A DNA stretch of 64,000 bases from Clostridia bacterium. Lineage in GTDB: Bacteria > Bacillota_A > Clostridia > Christensenellales > Aristaeellaceae. The DNA lies in contig JAFWYA010000101.1 of the NCBI GenBank assembly GCA_017517815.1, positions 1 through 64,000 of the forward strand, read 5' to 3'. The notes beneath the pieces were generated by a model. The model did no database searches, was not told where the DNA came from, and saw nothing but the letters and a program-made list of their open reading frames with translations. This document shows, piece after piece, positions 25,645-35,060 of this stretch (positions are counted from its first letter, which is position 1; every line of letters begins with the position of its first letter). The position numbers were made by a program, and so were the translations under genes.

Positions 25645-26472
25645 ATGTATAAAATCAGCTTTCACGACCTGATGACACTTGAAATGGCCGGCCGTGTTTC
25701 CGAAGCGCCCGGATGGAATCATACCGGCCGCACGCTGGACCGCAGCATTCTGTGCTATGTGGAGGAAGGCGCCTGCTCGTTCCTCATCGGAAACAACCGC
25801 ATAGAATTAACCCCGGGAAATGCGGTCATCATCCCGCAGGACGTTTTCTATGCGCCCTATACCCAAAACGGATGTCTTTATCAGTACTTCCATTTTCATG
25901 CGCAGATCGAGGAAACAGACGAGCCGCCTGCCATGAGCCGCAGCTATCGCTATACCGAGCAGATGGAGCATGCTCCCGCAGTCTTTTATCTGCCTGCATC
26001 CTTTCCTGTTGACAGCAGCATCCGTTTCTGTCTGGAAGGTATCCTGGGTGAAATGACGCGCATTGATCCCTGCAGTAACATCAAAATGAACCTCTCGTTC
26101 TTTGAGGCGCTCACCCACGCTGCCGAACGCTCTGTCAGCCCGTCCGACAGAACGCTGGCATGCGAAATCGAAAACTACATTCTGGAAAACCTCACACGTC
26201 AGCCAACGCTTTCCATGCTGGCGGATCACTTCGGTTACACCAAGCAATACCTCATCCGCGTTTTCAAAAAGCAGTTTCTGACCACACCGGCAGCCTACAT
26301 CAATGATGCAAAGCTGTCGCGCGCTGTGCGTTACCTGACGGAGTCCGATATGCATATCGACGACATTGCACACCGCTGCGGTTTTGAGGACGGCAATTAC
26401 TTTTCACGCCAGTTCAAAAAGAAATATCAGTTAACGCCCAGCGACTATCGCAGGCAGACCAAGGGTATATAA
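25645..26472 (+). CDS. AraC family transcriptional regulator
   Basis: About 275 residues: an N-terminal cupin sensor domain (SILCYVEEGACSFLIGNN, VIIPQDVFYAPYT) and a C-terminal double helix-turn-helix (about 180-275: LSMLADHFGYTKQYLIRVFK and HIDDIAHRCGFEDGNYFSRQF). Likely ligand is a sugar or uronide, since it is divergent from the GH28 gene. The start at 25645 has only a weak site (GGGTGA), but the promoter makes the upstream ATGs unlikely. It ends at a strong bidirectional terminator. Confidence 0.9.
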   Translation: MYKISFHDLMTLEMAGRVSEAPGWNHTGRTLDRSILCYVEEGACSFLIGNNRIELTPGNAVIIPQDVFYAPYTQNGCLYQYFHFHAQIEETDEPPAMSRSYRYTEQMEHAPAVFYLPASFPVDSSIRFCLEGILGEMTRIDPCSNIKMNLSFFEALTHAAERSVSPSDRTLACEIENYILENLTRQPTLSMLADHFGYTKQYLIRVFKKQFLTTPAAYINDAKLSRAVRYLTESDMHIDDIAHRCGFEDGNYFSRQFKKKYQLTPSDYRRQTKGI

Positions 26473-26498
26473 AAAGCTCCCCGTTTGGGGAGCTTTTT
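26471..26498. terminator. Bidirectional terminator between araC-type gene and pnp
   Basis: Perfect stem AAAAAGCTCCCC / GGGGAGCTTTTT with loop GTTT; T-runs on both strands. The araC-type stop codon touches it. Confidence 0.93.
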
Positions 26499-26503
26499 AA
26501 CTG

Positions 26504-27328
26504 TTACATTGCTTCGATCACGCCGTCGACCAGCTTGCGGAAGGTGTCCTTCACGCGGTTGCCGGTTTCCATGACTTCCTCGTGGTTGAGAGGCTGATCC
26601 AGAATACCGGCAGCCATATTGGTGATGCAGCTCAGGCCCAGCACGTCGATGCCGCAGTGACGGGCAACGATGGTTTCAGGCACAGTGGACATACCCACGG
26701 CGTCAGCGCCGATGACGCGTGCCATGCGGATCTCAGCAGGCGTCTCGAAGCAGGGGCCGTTGAACCAGCAGTACACGCCTTCCTGCAGCTTAATACCAAG
26801 CTTGGCGGCAGTATCGCGGGCCATCTGCTGCAGCTGACGGTCATAGGCGCGGCTCATATCGGGGAAGCGCGGGCCAAACTCGTCCAGATTGGGGCCGGTG
26901 AGCGGATTCTTGCCGGAGAAGTTGATGAAGTCGGTAATCAGCATCAGATCGCCGGGGGCAAAAGAAGTATTCACGCCGCCGGAAGCGTTGGTAACGATGA
27001 GGGTCTTCACGCCCAGCTTGCTCATCACGCGGATGGGCAGGGTGACAGTCTGCTGGTCGTAGCCTTCATAGGAATGGAAGCGGCCCTGCATCATGTACAC
27101 GCGCTTGCCGTGCAGAGTACCCACCCACCAGCAGCCCGCGTGACCGGGAACAGTAGATACGGGGAAACCGGGGATATCGGCATAGGACACGCACTTGGCG
27201 TCCTGCAGGGCATCCACATAGCCGCCCAGGCCGCTGCCGAGGATCACGGCGACTTCCGCCTTGCCGCAGACAGCCTCAATGGCGCTGGCAGCATTTTCGA
27301 TGACTTCAAGATAAGCTTTGGTTTCCAT
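26504..27328 (-). CDS. Purine-nucleoside phosphorylase
   Basis: Cleaves inosine/guanosine with phosphate to base and ribose 1-phosphate. 274 residues of the trimeric (type II) family: VILGSGLGGYVDAL (phosphate loop, about 28-41), TNASGGVNTSFAPGDLMLI, the purine-site GVYCWFNGPCFETPAEI with the catalytic Glu, and GMSTVPETIVARHCGIDVL. Last gene of galK-deoB-pnp; DeoB upstream supplies the next step. Confidence 0.94.
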   Translation of the reverse strand: METKAYLEVIENAASAIEAVCGKAEVAVILGSGLGGYVDALQDAKCVSYADIPGFPVSTVPGHAGCWWVGTLHGKRVYMMQGRFHSYEGYDQQTVTLPIRVMSKLGVKTLIVTNASGGVNTSFAPGDLMLITDFINFSGKNPLTGPNLDEFGPRFPDMSRAYDRQLQQMARDTAAKLGIKLQEGVYCWFNGPCFETPAEIRMARVIGADAVGMSTVPETIVARHCGIDVLGLSCITNMAAGILDQPLNHEEVMETGNRVKDTFRKLVDGVIEAM

Positions 27329-27350
27329 GATTGTTTTCCTCCTTGTTCAA

Positions 27351-28514
27351 TCAGAGCAAGTGTGCAAAGGATTCAGCGCCAAAGCGCTCTTCCAGTCCGA
27401 ACAGTTCAGCGATGGTCGCAGCAATATCCGCATAGGTTTTGCGGGTGCCCAGCTCCGTCAGGCCGGTCATGCTGCGGCTCCACGCCAGAAGGGGCACATA
27501 TTCGCGGGTATGATCCGTACCGGTATGGGCCGGGTCGCAGCCGTGGTCAGCAGTCAGGATGAGCAGGTCTTCCTCGCGCATCGCGGCCTTGATTTCATCC
27601 AGACGCTTATCAAAATATACCAGTGCATCGGCATAGCCCTGCACATCACGGCGATGGCCGTAGAGCGAGTCAAAATCAACCAGATTAACAAATACAAGGC
27701 CGTTGAAGTCCTTCTGCATCGCCTTGAGCATAGCATCCACACAGGCAGGGTTGCCTGCCGCATGGTCGCTTTCCTGCAGGCCGCTCATGCAGAAGATGTC
27801 CTCGATCTTGCCGATGCCCATGGTATATACGCCGGCATCCTGCAGAGCGTTGAGCACCGTTCTGCCCGTGGGCTGCAGCGAAAAATCACGGCGGCGGGGC
27901 GTACGGACGAAAGCCCCCTTTTCCTTGCCCACAAAGGGACGTGCGATCACACGGCCCACGGCGTGCTCGCCCTGAAGCAGTTCGCGGGCGATTTCGCACA
28001 GCTCGTAAAGTTTTTCAGGGCTGTAGAGCTCCTCGTGGCAGGCAATCTGGAACACGCTGTCGGCGGAGGTGTACACGATGGGATAACCCGTGCGCAGATG
28101 CTCCTCGCCCAGTTCGTCCAGAATGGCCGTGCCGCTGGCCGGATAGTTGCCCAGCGTTTTGGTGCCGATGGCCTTTTCGTATGCCTCGATCACCTCAGCA
28201 GGGAAACCGTTAGGATAGGTCGGGAACGGCTTCTCCAACTTCAGGCCGGTGATCTCCCAGTGGCCGGTGGTGGTGTCCTTGCCGGCGGATACTTCCGCAG
28301 CGCGGCCATATGCACCTGCACCGCACGCAGGCAGATTGCCGCCCACGTTGGGGATGAGCCCAAGACCCATATTTTCCATATTGGGCAGAGAAGGCTTCTT
28401 TTGTTCAATGATATGTCCGAGCGTATTGGCGCCCAGATCGCCATACTGCTGCGCATCAGGAAGCGCGCCAGCGCCTACGCTGTCCAGTACGACCAGAAAA
28501 ACACGCTTGCTCAT
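27351..28514 (-). CDS. deoB: Phosphopentomutase
   Basis: Interconverts (deoxy)ribose 1- and 5-phosphate. 387 residues, normal size, alkaline phosphatase superfamily: [17 protein letters not shown] (metal-binding Asp near 11) with metal ligands [19 protein letters not shown] toward the C-terminus (about 320-340) and [12 protein letters not shown] with the phosphorylatable Thr. ATG 28514 has GGAGG at 7 nt; an ATG at 28520 is too close. Between galK and pnp. Confidence 0.95.
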   Translation of the reverse strand: MSKRVFLVVLDSVGAGALPDAQQYGDLGANTLGHIIEQKKPSLPNMENMGLGLIPNVGGNLPACGAGAYGRAAEVSAGKDTTTGHWEITGLKLEKPFPTYPNGFPAEVIEAYEKAIGTKTLGNYPASGTAILDELGEEHLRTGYPIVYTSADSVFQIACHEELYSPEKLYELCEIARELLQGEHAVGRVIARPFVGKEKGAFVRTPRRRDFSLQPTGRTVLNALQDAGVYTMGIGKIEDIFCMSGLQESDHAAGNPACVDAMLKAMQKDFNGLVFVNLVDFDSLYGHRRDVQGYADALVYFDKRLDEIKAAMREEDLLILTADHGCDPAHTGTDHTREYVPLLAWSRSMTGLTELGTRKTYADIAATIAELFGLEERFGAESFAHLL

Positions 28515-28533
28515 GTGCATTCCTCCTGGCAGG

Positions 28534-29826
28534 TCACAGTTTGATGCAGGCAGGGCCTACGGGACGGATGTCCAGAATATTGCAGCTGTGAGCGCCGAAG
28601 ACGGCCTCCATGCTCTGCACAAAGGTATTCAGGTGCTTCTGCGGCACAAAGTTGAGCGTGGTGCCGGCAAATCCGCCGCCATGCACGCGCCATGCGCCGT
28701 CGCCGGCAAGCTGCTGTTCGCCCAGCATCAGCGCGAGGGACAGTTCCTGACGGTCGGCATTGGGGAAAATGTTCTGCAGATAACAGAAGCTGCTGCGGCC
28801 ACTTTCGATGATCAGGCGGAAGAACTCCTGAATATCGTCCTTCTTCAGGGCAGCCACCTCGTCGCTCGCACGGCGGTTTTCAGCAAAGTAATGCGCAGCG
28901 CGCAGAATGGCACGGTCAGCATGCTGATCCTTCAGTTCCTCGCGCAGACGCGGAATGGCCTGAACGAACTTTTCGGGCAGCACACCGCGCAGGTAGCTTT
29001 CGCCAAAGCAGGCGGCAACAGCGCGCATTTCTGCAGGAATGGCGGCGTATTCAGGCGTAAGGTCGTCATGGCTTCCGCCGGAGTTGACCACGACCAGCGC
29101 ATATCCCTTGGAAGCAAAGTCGTAGGACACAGCCTCCACCTCAGGATCATCCTCTTTGAAGTCGATATAGGCCAGGCCGCCCACACTGGAGGCCATCTGA
29201 TCCATCAGGCCGCTGGGCTTGCCGAAGTACACATTTTCAGCGTACTGTGAAATCTGTGCACGGCGCTTGGCGGTGAGCTTGTTGCCGTTGTACAGCTCGT
29301 CAAAGATAGCGCAAATCAGCACTTCGACCGCAGCAGAACTGCTCAGTCCGCTGCCGCTGCGTACGGTGGATGTCATCACGGCATCAAAACCGCCAATCTT
29401 CAGGCCATCCGCCTGCATGCCCGCAGCCACACCGCGCACCAGCGCAGCAGTGGTGCCCTGTTCATCCTCACGCACACTCAGGTCTTCCAGAGAAAAGTGC
29501 AAGGGCGCATATCCTTCGCTGTAAATGCTGACGTTTCCGTCCCCGCGGGGCGTAACTGCGGCCACTGTGTCCAGATTGACGGCAGCGGCCAGCACCTTGC
29601 CGCGGTTATGGTCGGTATGATTGCCGCCGATCTCGGTACGGCCAGGGGCACTGATCATGCACAGGCCTTCGGAATTGCCCACCAGTTCCTCGTGGCGCTT
29701 GATGAGCTGGCTGTAACGAATGCTTTGCGAAACGAGCATGCCATCGCGCTGACCATAGAGATAGTTGAACTGCTTCATCACCTCGGGAGTCTTGAGCTGA
29801 CTGATCATCTGCGCATACTTGTTCAT
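28534..29826 (-). CDS. galK: Galactokinase
   Basis: GHMP-family kinase, galactose to galactose 1-phosphate. About 430 residues with the substrate signature [14 protein letters not shown] (about 67-80; canonical is GEHTDY-like), the ATP loop [14 protein letters not shown] and a C-terminal [16 protein letters not shown] 29826 chosen; the ATG at 29838 sits on the AAAAGG site. No galT or galE is adjacent, so this enzyme's partners lie elsewhere. It directly precedes deoB. Confidence 0.92.
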   Translation of the reverse strand: MNKYAQMISQLKTPEVMKQFNYLYGQRDGMLVSQSIRYSQLIKRHEELVGNSEGLCMISAPGRTEIGGNHTDHNRGKVLAAAVNLDTVAAVTPRGDGNVSIYSEGYAPLHFSLEDLSVREDEQGTTAALVRGVAAGMQADGLKIGGFDAVMTSTVRSGSGLSSSAAVEVLICAIFDELYNGNKLTAKRRAQISQYAENVYFGKPSGLMDQMASSVGGLAYIDFKEDDPEVEAVSYDFASKGYALVVVNSGGSHDDLTPEYAAIPAEMRAVAACFGESYLRGVLPEKFVQAIPRLREELKDQHADRAILRAAHYFAENRRASDEVAALKKDDIQEFFRLIIESGRSSFCYLQNIFPNADRQELSLALMLGEQQLAGDGAWRVHGGGFAGTTLNFVPQKHLNTFVQSMEAVFGAHSCNILDIRPVGPACIKL

Positions 29827-29858
29827 CGTTGTTCCCATCCTTTTGGCTGTATTTTGAG

Positions 29859-31367
29859 TTACGGGCGGCTGCGATCGGCAATCTTCTGCCAGAAAGCGGT
29901 CATTTCTTCTGCGCCGCGCTCCATGAGACCCTCACGGAAAGCAGCAGCTGTTTCTTCGTTGACTTCCCACTCACCGATAACAAAACGTGCGAGGGATTCA
30001 TCCACATACCGGCCCAGTTCGCGCTGCAGCGCAACGACCTGCGCGCTCTCCTCCTCCGTCAGGGTATAGACAGGGAAGGGGCTGACGGCGAATTCAGACT
30101 GCTTTTCCATTTCGGCGTTCAGGGTGCGAACGAGTTTGTCAGTGTAGCGGCCATAGAATTCATTGGGGAACAGCCAGGGCATTTCACCCGTGTCGTATAC
30201 ACTCAGGTTGCTCATAGCGGTCATATCCATGGTATCCAGACCGCCCTTCCAGTCCCAGTTGCCGTTAGCATCCACAATGTAGTTTTCGCCTTCGATGCCA
30301 ACCATGGCTTCAATAGCGCCTTCCACAGTGTAGAGGTTGTCCACCCAGCGCAGCAGCGCAGCAGGATCTTCGCAAGCGGAAGTGATGGCAAATGCGCCGC
30401 GCGTGACGGGGCCGAAAAGGTCACGGTAAATCTGCTTGCCTTCATAGACAAAAGCAGGCATCACAACAAAATTCTTGCTCATTTCAAAGGTGACCAGGTT
30501 CAGCGGCGTAGGCGAGAACATAGCGCCGTAGAAAAGGTCGCTCTTGTCATCGCTGATCATGCGCATCGAGTCTGCCGTGGTAAAGCCGTTGGGATCCAGC
30601 AGGCCTTCAGCAAACAGTTCATGCAGCTCGGCAGCCATTTCGGTGAAGCGCTCATCCAGCGGCCAGAACTGAACCTTGCCGTTTTCATCCAGATAAATGT
30701 TGTAATCGTTGGCTACAACGCCCCATGCATGAGAGAAGAACTTCAGCTCCCACGGGCCCAGAAATGCCATGGGGATCTCGTCCTTCTTTCCGTTGCCGTT
30801 GGGGTCTCCGTCGCGGAAGGTCACGAGCACATCGCGCAGACTGGCCATATCAGTGGGCATGTCCAGCTTGAGCTTGTTGAGCCACTCCTGGTTGATCCAC
30901 ATGCCGTTTTGCGGGCCGGGCATTTGAATGGAAGGCAGCGCACCGATCTTGCCATTAGGCAAGGTGATAGTAGCCAGCCAGTCCGGATTTTCCTGAAGCA
31001 ATGCCCACAGATTCGGGGCATTTTCAGCAAGCAGCGGCTTAAGGTCGATCAGCTGACCGCTTTCCGTATAGCGGATCAGCTCGGAAGTGGTGAGCGCAGC
31101 CTTGAAAAGCACATCCGGCAGCTGGCCGTTTTCAGCAAACATGGCCGTCTTGGCAGCCGCCCATGCATCCGCCTTGTTGAACTGCTGGAAGGTAAACGAA
31201 ATACCCGTGCGCGCCTTCATGCGCTCAAAGAACAGATTGTTGTTCCAGTCGCGGGTGCTGTCTTCGCCGTCAAAGCCAGCCATCGTAAAAGTAGCTTCCG
31301 CCACAGACACGGCGGGAAGCGCTGCCAGCAGCACACAGCACAGGCAGCAAAGGAATTTTTTCAACAT
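29859..31367 (-). CDS. Extracellular solute-binding protein (ABC-type)
   Basis: Secreted substrate receptor of carbohydrate ABC transport. About 502 residues: signal peptide MLKKFLCCLCCVLLAALP...VSVAEA, then a family-1-type bilobed fold (ENGQLPDVLFKAALTTSEL, LKPLLAENAPNLWALL, GKIGALPSIQMPGPQNGM). Two Cys pairs occur in the signal core but no clear lipobox. Permease genes are absent; instead galK follows after 32 nt. ATG 31367 has GGAGG 7 nt upstream; a good promoter lies just before it. Confidence 0.85.
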   Translation of the reverse strand: MLKKFLCCLCCVLLAALPAVSVAEATFTMAGFDGEDSTRDWNNNLFFERMKARTGISFTFQQFNKADAWAAAKTAMFAENGQLPDVLFKAALTTSELIRYTESGQLIDLKPLLAENAPNLWALLQENPDWLATITLPNGKIGALPSIQMPGPQNGMWINQEWLNKLKLDMPTDMASLRDVLVTFRDGDPNGNGKKDEIPMAFLGPWELKFFSHAWGVVANDYNIYLDENGKVQFWPLDERFTEMAAELHELFAEGLLDPNGFTTADSMRMISDDKSDLFYGAMFSPTPLNLVTFEMSKNFVVMPAFVYEGKQIYRDLFGPVTRGAFAITSACEDPAALLRWVDNLYTVEGAIEAMVGIEGENYIVDANGNWDWKGGLDTMDMTAMSNLSVYDTGEMPWLFPNEFYGRYTDKLVRTLNAEMEKQSEFAVSPFPVYTLTEEESAQVVALQRELGRYVDESLARFVIGEWEVNEETAAAFREGLMERGAEEMTAFWQKIADRSRP

Positions 31368-31424
31368 TCTGCATCCTCCATGAAAGAAAATCGCGTGCCA
31401 AAAAAACGCACAGCATGTCTGTTT

Positions 31425-31452
31425 ATTATACCTGATTGCGTAATGTTTGCAA
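31425..31452 (-). promoter_or_regulatory. Promoter of the solute-binding protein-galK-deoB-pnp operon
   Basis: Minus-strand TTGCAA (31452-31447), 16-bp spacer, TATAAT (31430-31425). Confidence 0.75.
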
Positions 31453-31477
31453 ACCATTTCCCAAAATTTTTGAGAAG

Positions 31478-31511
31478 GAAAAAGTCCCCGGGTGGGCTGG
31501 GGGACTTTTTT
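31478..31511 (-). terminator. Terminator after the CAP-domain gene
   Basis: Arms AAAGTCCCC (31481-31489) and GGGGACTTT (31500-31508); on the minus strand the stem ends in TTTTTCC. It insulates the following operon promoter. Confidence 0.85.
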
Positions 31512-31515
31512 CGCG

Positions 31516-32697
31516 TTACGGAGCCACCTTCACGGGTTCGCTGTATTCGCTGTACACGCGCTTTCCGTTGGCATTTTTGTAAGCGCGCACCTTGTAATAA
31601 TACGTGCGGGTAATATCTTCATGCTCCAGCTTGAGGGTCCACTTCTGGGTGGTGGCTTTCTCTTCAACCTTGGTGTAAGTACCGGTTTTGCTGGTTGCCC
31701 GGTAGAGCACGTAACCGGAAGCGCCCTTGAGGTACACCGACAGATTGGTGTGCTTGCTGTATTCCTCCGCCTTTAGTTCCGGCTTTGCATCGCCGATGGT
31801 GTCCGCCGTTGCGGTGCCGCTGGCTGCCGTTGTGCCGATGGTAACAGTGCAGGTGGCGTCCTCCAGACCAGGGGAACGCACGGTAAGGGTACCGGTGCCG
31901 TTCTTCTTTTTCTTCACCGTACCATCTGCATTGACGGTAAACACTGCCGTGTTGCTGCTCTTGAAGGTCAAGTCCTCCAGTTCGCACTTGCCGATCTTCA
32001 CGTCATTGCGGTCATACAGGTAAACTGTAGGCTGAGCGGATGTCTTGGTTTTCAGGTTCAGGTCGTTTACGCGCAGTTCAAAGCGCTTGTGGCTGTTGTC
32101 TGCGCGCTCGTACATGCCTTTGGCAATTTCAACCTTCATATTTTTGGCAGTACCGGCCTTGGCGGTGCTTTCAGCCTTTTTGGCACTGATGTCTTCAGAA
32201 AGCTGCATCAGGTACAGCGCCCAGTAATATTCGTTGGCGCTGTCCTCCATGTAGACGCAGGCCAGCCCCGCATGCGTGAAATCGCCGTCCAGCAGGCTGC
32301 CTTCAGCCGAATCCTGCCAGTCATCAAATACTTCCTCCGCCTTGGAATAGCCTGCAGCAATGCATTCCGACACTGCCTGACAGTCCTTCAGGCTTTTATA
32401 TTCAGTATAAGCCGTATCAAAGCCCTTCAGATCAGGACGGTCATGATCAAAAAACACAAACAGCTCTGCCGCGCGCTGAATGGCCACTTTTTCAAGATCC
32501 GCCAGCATGGTCAGTTCTCCCACGCCGTTTGCCTTACGCAGGGTGTTGATCTGTTTGAGCAGCGTTCTTGCACGGTTCTGGTAGGTGGTTACCTGAAAAG
32601 AAACCGTAAGCGTTTTGGCAGCGGCTGCCTGCGCCTGCGGCAGGATGGACATGCACAGCACCAGCGCGCACAAAAGCGAAACAACACGTCGAAGCAT
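31516..32697 (-). CDS. Secreted CAP (SCP/PR-1) domain protein with Ig-like and Fn3-like modules
   Basis: 393 residues: signal peptide MLRRVVSLLCALVLCMSILP...QAQA, a CAP domain (about 35-180: LKQINTLRKANGVGELTMLA, DHDRPDLKG, AECIAAGY-like helix, GDFTHAGLACVY), a BIG2-like beta domain with NADGTVKKKKNGTGTLTV (about 210-285), and a C-terminal Fn3-like module (about 305-393, GYVLYRATSKTGTYTKV, YYYKVRAYK). Function of bacterial CAP proteins is unclear. ATG 32697 has GGGAGG 8 nt upstream. Monocistronic. Confidence 0.82.
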   Translation of the reverse strand: MLRRVVSLLCALVLCMSILPQAQAAAAKTLTVSFQVTTYQNRARTLLKQINTLRKANGVGELTMLADLEKVAIQRAAELFVFFDHDRPDLKGFDTAYTEYKSLKDCQAVSECIAAGYSKAEEVFDDWQDSAEGSLLDGDFTHAGLACVYMEDSANEYYWALYLMQLSEDISAKKAESTAKAGTAKNMKVEIAKGMYERADNSHKRFELRVNDLNLKTKTSAQPTVYLYDRNDVKIGKCELEDLTFKSSNTAVFTVNADGTVKKKKNGTGTLTVRSPGLEDATCTVTIGTTAASGTATADTIGDAKPELKAEEYSKHTNLSVYLKGASGYVLYRATSKTGTYTKVEEKATTQKWTLKLEHEDITRTYYYKVRAYKNANGKRVYSEYSEPVKVAP

Positions 32698-32768
32698 CTC
32701 AAGCGCCTCCCTGATGATTTCATCTGCTTGTATCATACCATATTTAGGAAAGAGACGCCAGTACCTGT

Positions 32769-33284
32769 TTACAGTACACGTGCCATTTCAATCAGTTCAA
32801 TCGGTTCGCCGCCATACATTTCGGTTTGGCTTCGCCCGGTGTGTGCAAATCCCAGATGGCGATAAAAATCCGCCGCATATTCATTGGCCCGGAACACCCA
32901 CAGACACGCCTGCTCACAGCCTTCAGCGCGCAGAGCGGCCATGGCAGCTTCCGTCAGCAATCGCCCATGACCAAACCCTATTGCTTCAGGCAGCAGATAC
33001 AGGCTAACGATCTCACCCCAGCCTTCACGCCCTTTTTCACGGCAGAAGTCCGTCATGACTGTGCCAAGCACCTTGCCATCCTCAAAAAGGCAGATAGACC
33101 GTTCCGGCCTCGCGCGTAGGGTGGCCAGCCAGCGGTCGTCCGTCAGCCTGTCCAGAAAAAGCTGAGGCAGCATTCCGCGATAACTGTGCTTCCAGCTCCG
33201 CACATAGACCTGCGCAGCAGCCATAAAATCATCCTCAGTGTTCAGCGTGCGAATTTCCCTCAACCTTCTTCTCCCCTTTCGCAT
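32769..33284 (-). CDS. GNAT family N-acetyltransferase
   Basis: 171 residues: REIRTLNTEDDFMAAAQVYV at the N-terminus, LLPEAIGFGHGRLLTEAAMAAL (acetyl-CoA site, about 95-116) and CLWVFRANEYAADFYRHLGF near the C-terminus, the standard GNAT order. Substrate unknown. It may be read through from the sugar-nucleotide operon upstream, from which a hairpin separates it. Confidence 0.88.
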   Translation of the reverse strand: MRKGRRRLREIRTLNTEDDFMAAAQVYVRSWKHSYRGMLPQLFLDRLTDDRWLATLRARPERSICLFEDGKVLGTVMTDFCREKGREGWGEIVSLYLLPEAIGFGHGRLLTEAAMAALRAEGCEQACLWVFRANEYAADFYRHLGFAHTGRSQTEMYGGEPIELIEMARVL

Positions 33285-33296
33285 ATCAATGGCAAA

Positions 33297-33316
33297 CGGG
33301 CGCGTTTCCGCGCCCG
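33297..33316 (-). terminator. Hairpin at the end of the nucleotide-sugar operon
   Basis: Perfect 8-bp GC-rich arms CGGGCGCG (33297-33304) and CGCGCCCG (33309-33316), loop TTTC. The T-run on the minus strand is only GTTTG, so termination may be partial. Confidence 0.6.
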
Positions 33317-33323
33317 AAATGAT

Positions 33324-34460
33324 TTATGCCTTTTGTACAGCCTGTTTGAGCGCCTCGCTCACGCGGCTGATGTCCTCATCCGTCAGGTAAGGATGCATGG
33401 GCAGCGCCAGCACACGACTGCAGGCAGCCAGCGTACCCTGATACCATTCATCGTGGAAATTTTTATGCGCATAGGCCGTCTGCTGATGAATGCCGCGCGG
33501 ATAATACACCATCGTCGGGATCCCCTGCGCTTTCAGTTCCTTCTGCACGCGGTCGCGCTGCTGACGATCCTCCATCAGCACGCTGTACTGCGCCCAGCTG
33601 CTCACATAGCCCGGAAGCACCGTGGGCGTCTGCACAACGCCGGAAAGCGCCTGCGTATACTTATCCGCAGATGCATTGAGCGCAGCGATCTCGTATTCAC
33701 GCAGTGCACGCAGCTTGGGCAGCAGGATGGCTGCCTGCAGCGTATCCAGACGGGAATTCATGCCGATGCGCTGGTTGTCGTACTTGTCCTCAACACCACG
33801 GCCGTTGGCGCGCAGCGAGCGCAGCAGAGCATCCTCATCGGCGTTATCCACAAAAATCGCTCCGCCGTCGCCGTAGCATCCCAGAGGTTTTGCCGGGAAG
33901 AACGACGTCGTCGCCGCATCGCCGAATGCGCAAGCATTTTTTGCACCGATCTGTCCGCCATAGCCCTGGGCGCCGTCCTCCAGCACCAGCATGCCATGTT
34001 TCTTTGCGATCGCCTCAATGCGTTCGTATTCCGCAGGCTGACCAAAAAGGTCTACCGGGATCACAACACGCGGACGGTATTTGCCTTCCTTTTCCACCTG
34101 TTCGATCATCGCTTCCAGCGCGTCGGGGCAGATGTTGAAGGTATCGGTACGGATATCGACAGGAATCACTTCCGCACCCAGAGTGCTGGCGCAGCCTGCC
34201 GTGGCAAAGTAGGTGAAATCCGGTACGAAAACCGCATCACCGGGGCCAATGCCCCACAGCATCAGCGTCAGTACCAGCGCGTCGGTACCGTTGGCGCAGG
34301 ACACGCAATATTTGCGGCCCACATCCTGCGCCAACTTTTCCTCCAGCTCGGCCACCTGCGGCCCAAGGATGAACTGTCCCTTTGCCAGTACTTCCGCCAT
34401 ACCGGCGTCGATTTCCGCCTTCAGCGCCTGATACTGCGCAGCCAGATCATGAAACTGCAT
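33324..34460 (-). CDS. DegT/DnrJ/EryC1-type sugar aminotransferase (WbpE-like)
   Basis: PLP enzyme that converts a 3-keto nucleotide sugar to the 3-amino sugar. 378 residues, usual size. PLP lysine in FFPAKPLGCYGDGGAIF (about 190), plus YCVSCANGTDALVLTLMLWG and EDGAQGYGGQIG (cofactor Asp/Gln region). With the dehydrogenase, oxidoreductase and acetyltransferase genes upstream it matches the WbpE step of UDP-2,3-diacetamido-2,3-dideoxy-glucuronic acid synthesis. Last of the four. Confidence 0.88.
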   Translation of the reverse strand: MQFHDLAAQYQALKAEIDAGMAEVLAKGQFILGPQVAELEEKLAQDVGRKYCVSCANGTDALVLTLMLWGIGPGDAVFVPDFTYFATAGCASTLGAEVIPVDIRTDTFNICPDALEAMIEQVEKEGKYRPRVVIPVDLFGQPAEYERIEAIAKKHGMLVLEDGAQGYGGQIGAKNACAFGDAATTSFFPAKPLGCYGDGGAIFVDNADEDALLRSLRANGRGVEDKYDNQRIGMNSRLDTLQAAILLPKLRALREYEIAALNASADKYTQALSGVVQTPTVLPGYVSSWAQYSVLMEDRQQRDRVQKELKAQGIPTMVYYPRGIHQQTAYAHKNFHDEWYQGTLAACSRVLALPMHPYLTDEDISRVSEALKQAVQKA

Positions 34461-34490
34461 ATTTTCCTCCCCAAACAGCAGAGGCCGGCT

Positions 34491-35060
34491 TCACACGCCG
34501 CCGACCTCCCGCAGTCCTTCGCCGTCCTGTTCAAACTGACGGCCGCATTTTGAGCAAATCATCTTACCATGCAGCAGTTCGCCGCAGGTACATACATAGC
34601 CGCGCACCTGCGCCGGAACGCCCAGCATCAGCGCATGCGCAGGGACATCCCGAGTCACCACCGCGCCCGCGCCGATCATGGCGCAGCGGCCGATGTGATG
34701 TCCGCACACGATGGTCGCGTTTGCTCCGATGGACGCCTCATCCTCCACAACAGTAGGTACGAAGTTTTCATGCCCCTTGGGATACATCGCGCGCGGCGTC
34801 AGGTCGTTTGTGAATACGCAGCTGGGGCCGCAGAAAACACCATTGCCCAGCGTAACGCCCTCATAGATGCTTACATTGTTCTGCAGCTTGCAGCGGTCGC
34901 CGATAATCGTACGGCTGCCCACATAGGAGTTCTGGCCAATGGAACAGCCTTGTCCGATCTGCGCCGTGCCCTCCACATGGGTGAAGTGCCATACCTTAGT
35001 GCCTTCACCCAGCTGCGCGCCCTCGTCCACCACGGCGGTGGGATGAATGTATACACTCAT
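34491..35060 (-). CDS. Left-handed beta-helix N-acetyltransferase (WbpD-like) with C-terminal zinc ribbon
   Basis: Acetyl-CoA-dependent enzyme, probably acetylating the 3-amino group. 189 residues: hexapeptide repeats from IHPTAVVDEGAQLGEGTKVW through GPSCVFTNDLTPRAMYP and GANATIVCGHHIGRCAMIGA to VTRDVPAHALMLGVPAQVRG. It then carries a Cys4 knuckle (VCTCGELLHGKMICSKCG, about 158-176) that the typical WbpD lacks or shares only in some lineages. Start overlaps the preceding stop by 4 nt. Confidence 0.88.
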   Translation of the reverse strand: MSVYIHPTAVVDEGAQLGEGTKVWHFTHVEGTAQIGQGCSIGQNSYVGSRTIIGDRCKLQNNVSIYEGVTLGNGVFCGPSCVFTNDLTPRAMYPKGHENFVPTVVEDEASIGANATIVCGHHIGRCAMIGAGAVVTRDVPAHALMLGVPAQVRGYVCTCGELLHGKMICSKCGRQFEQDGEGLREVGGV

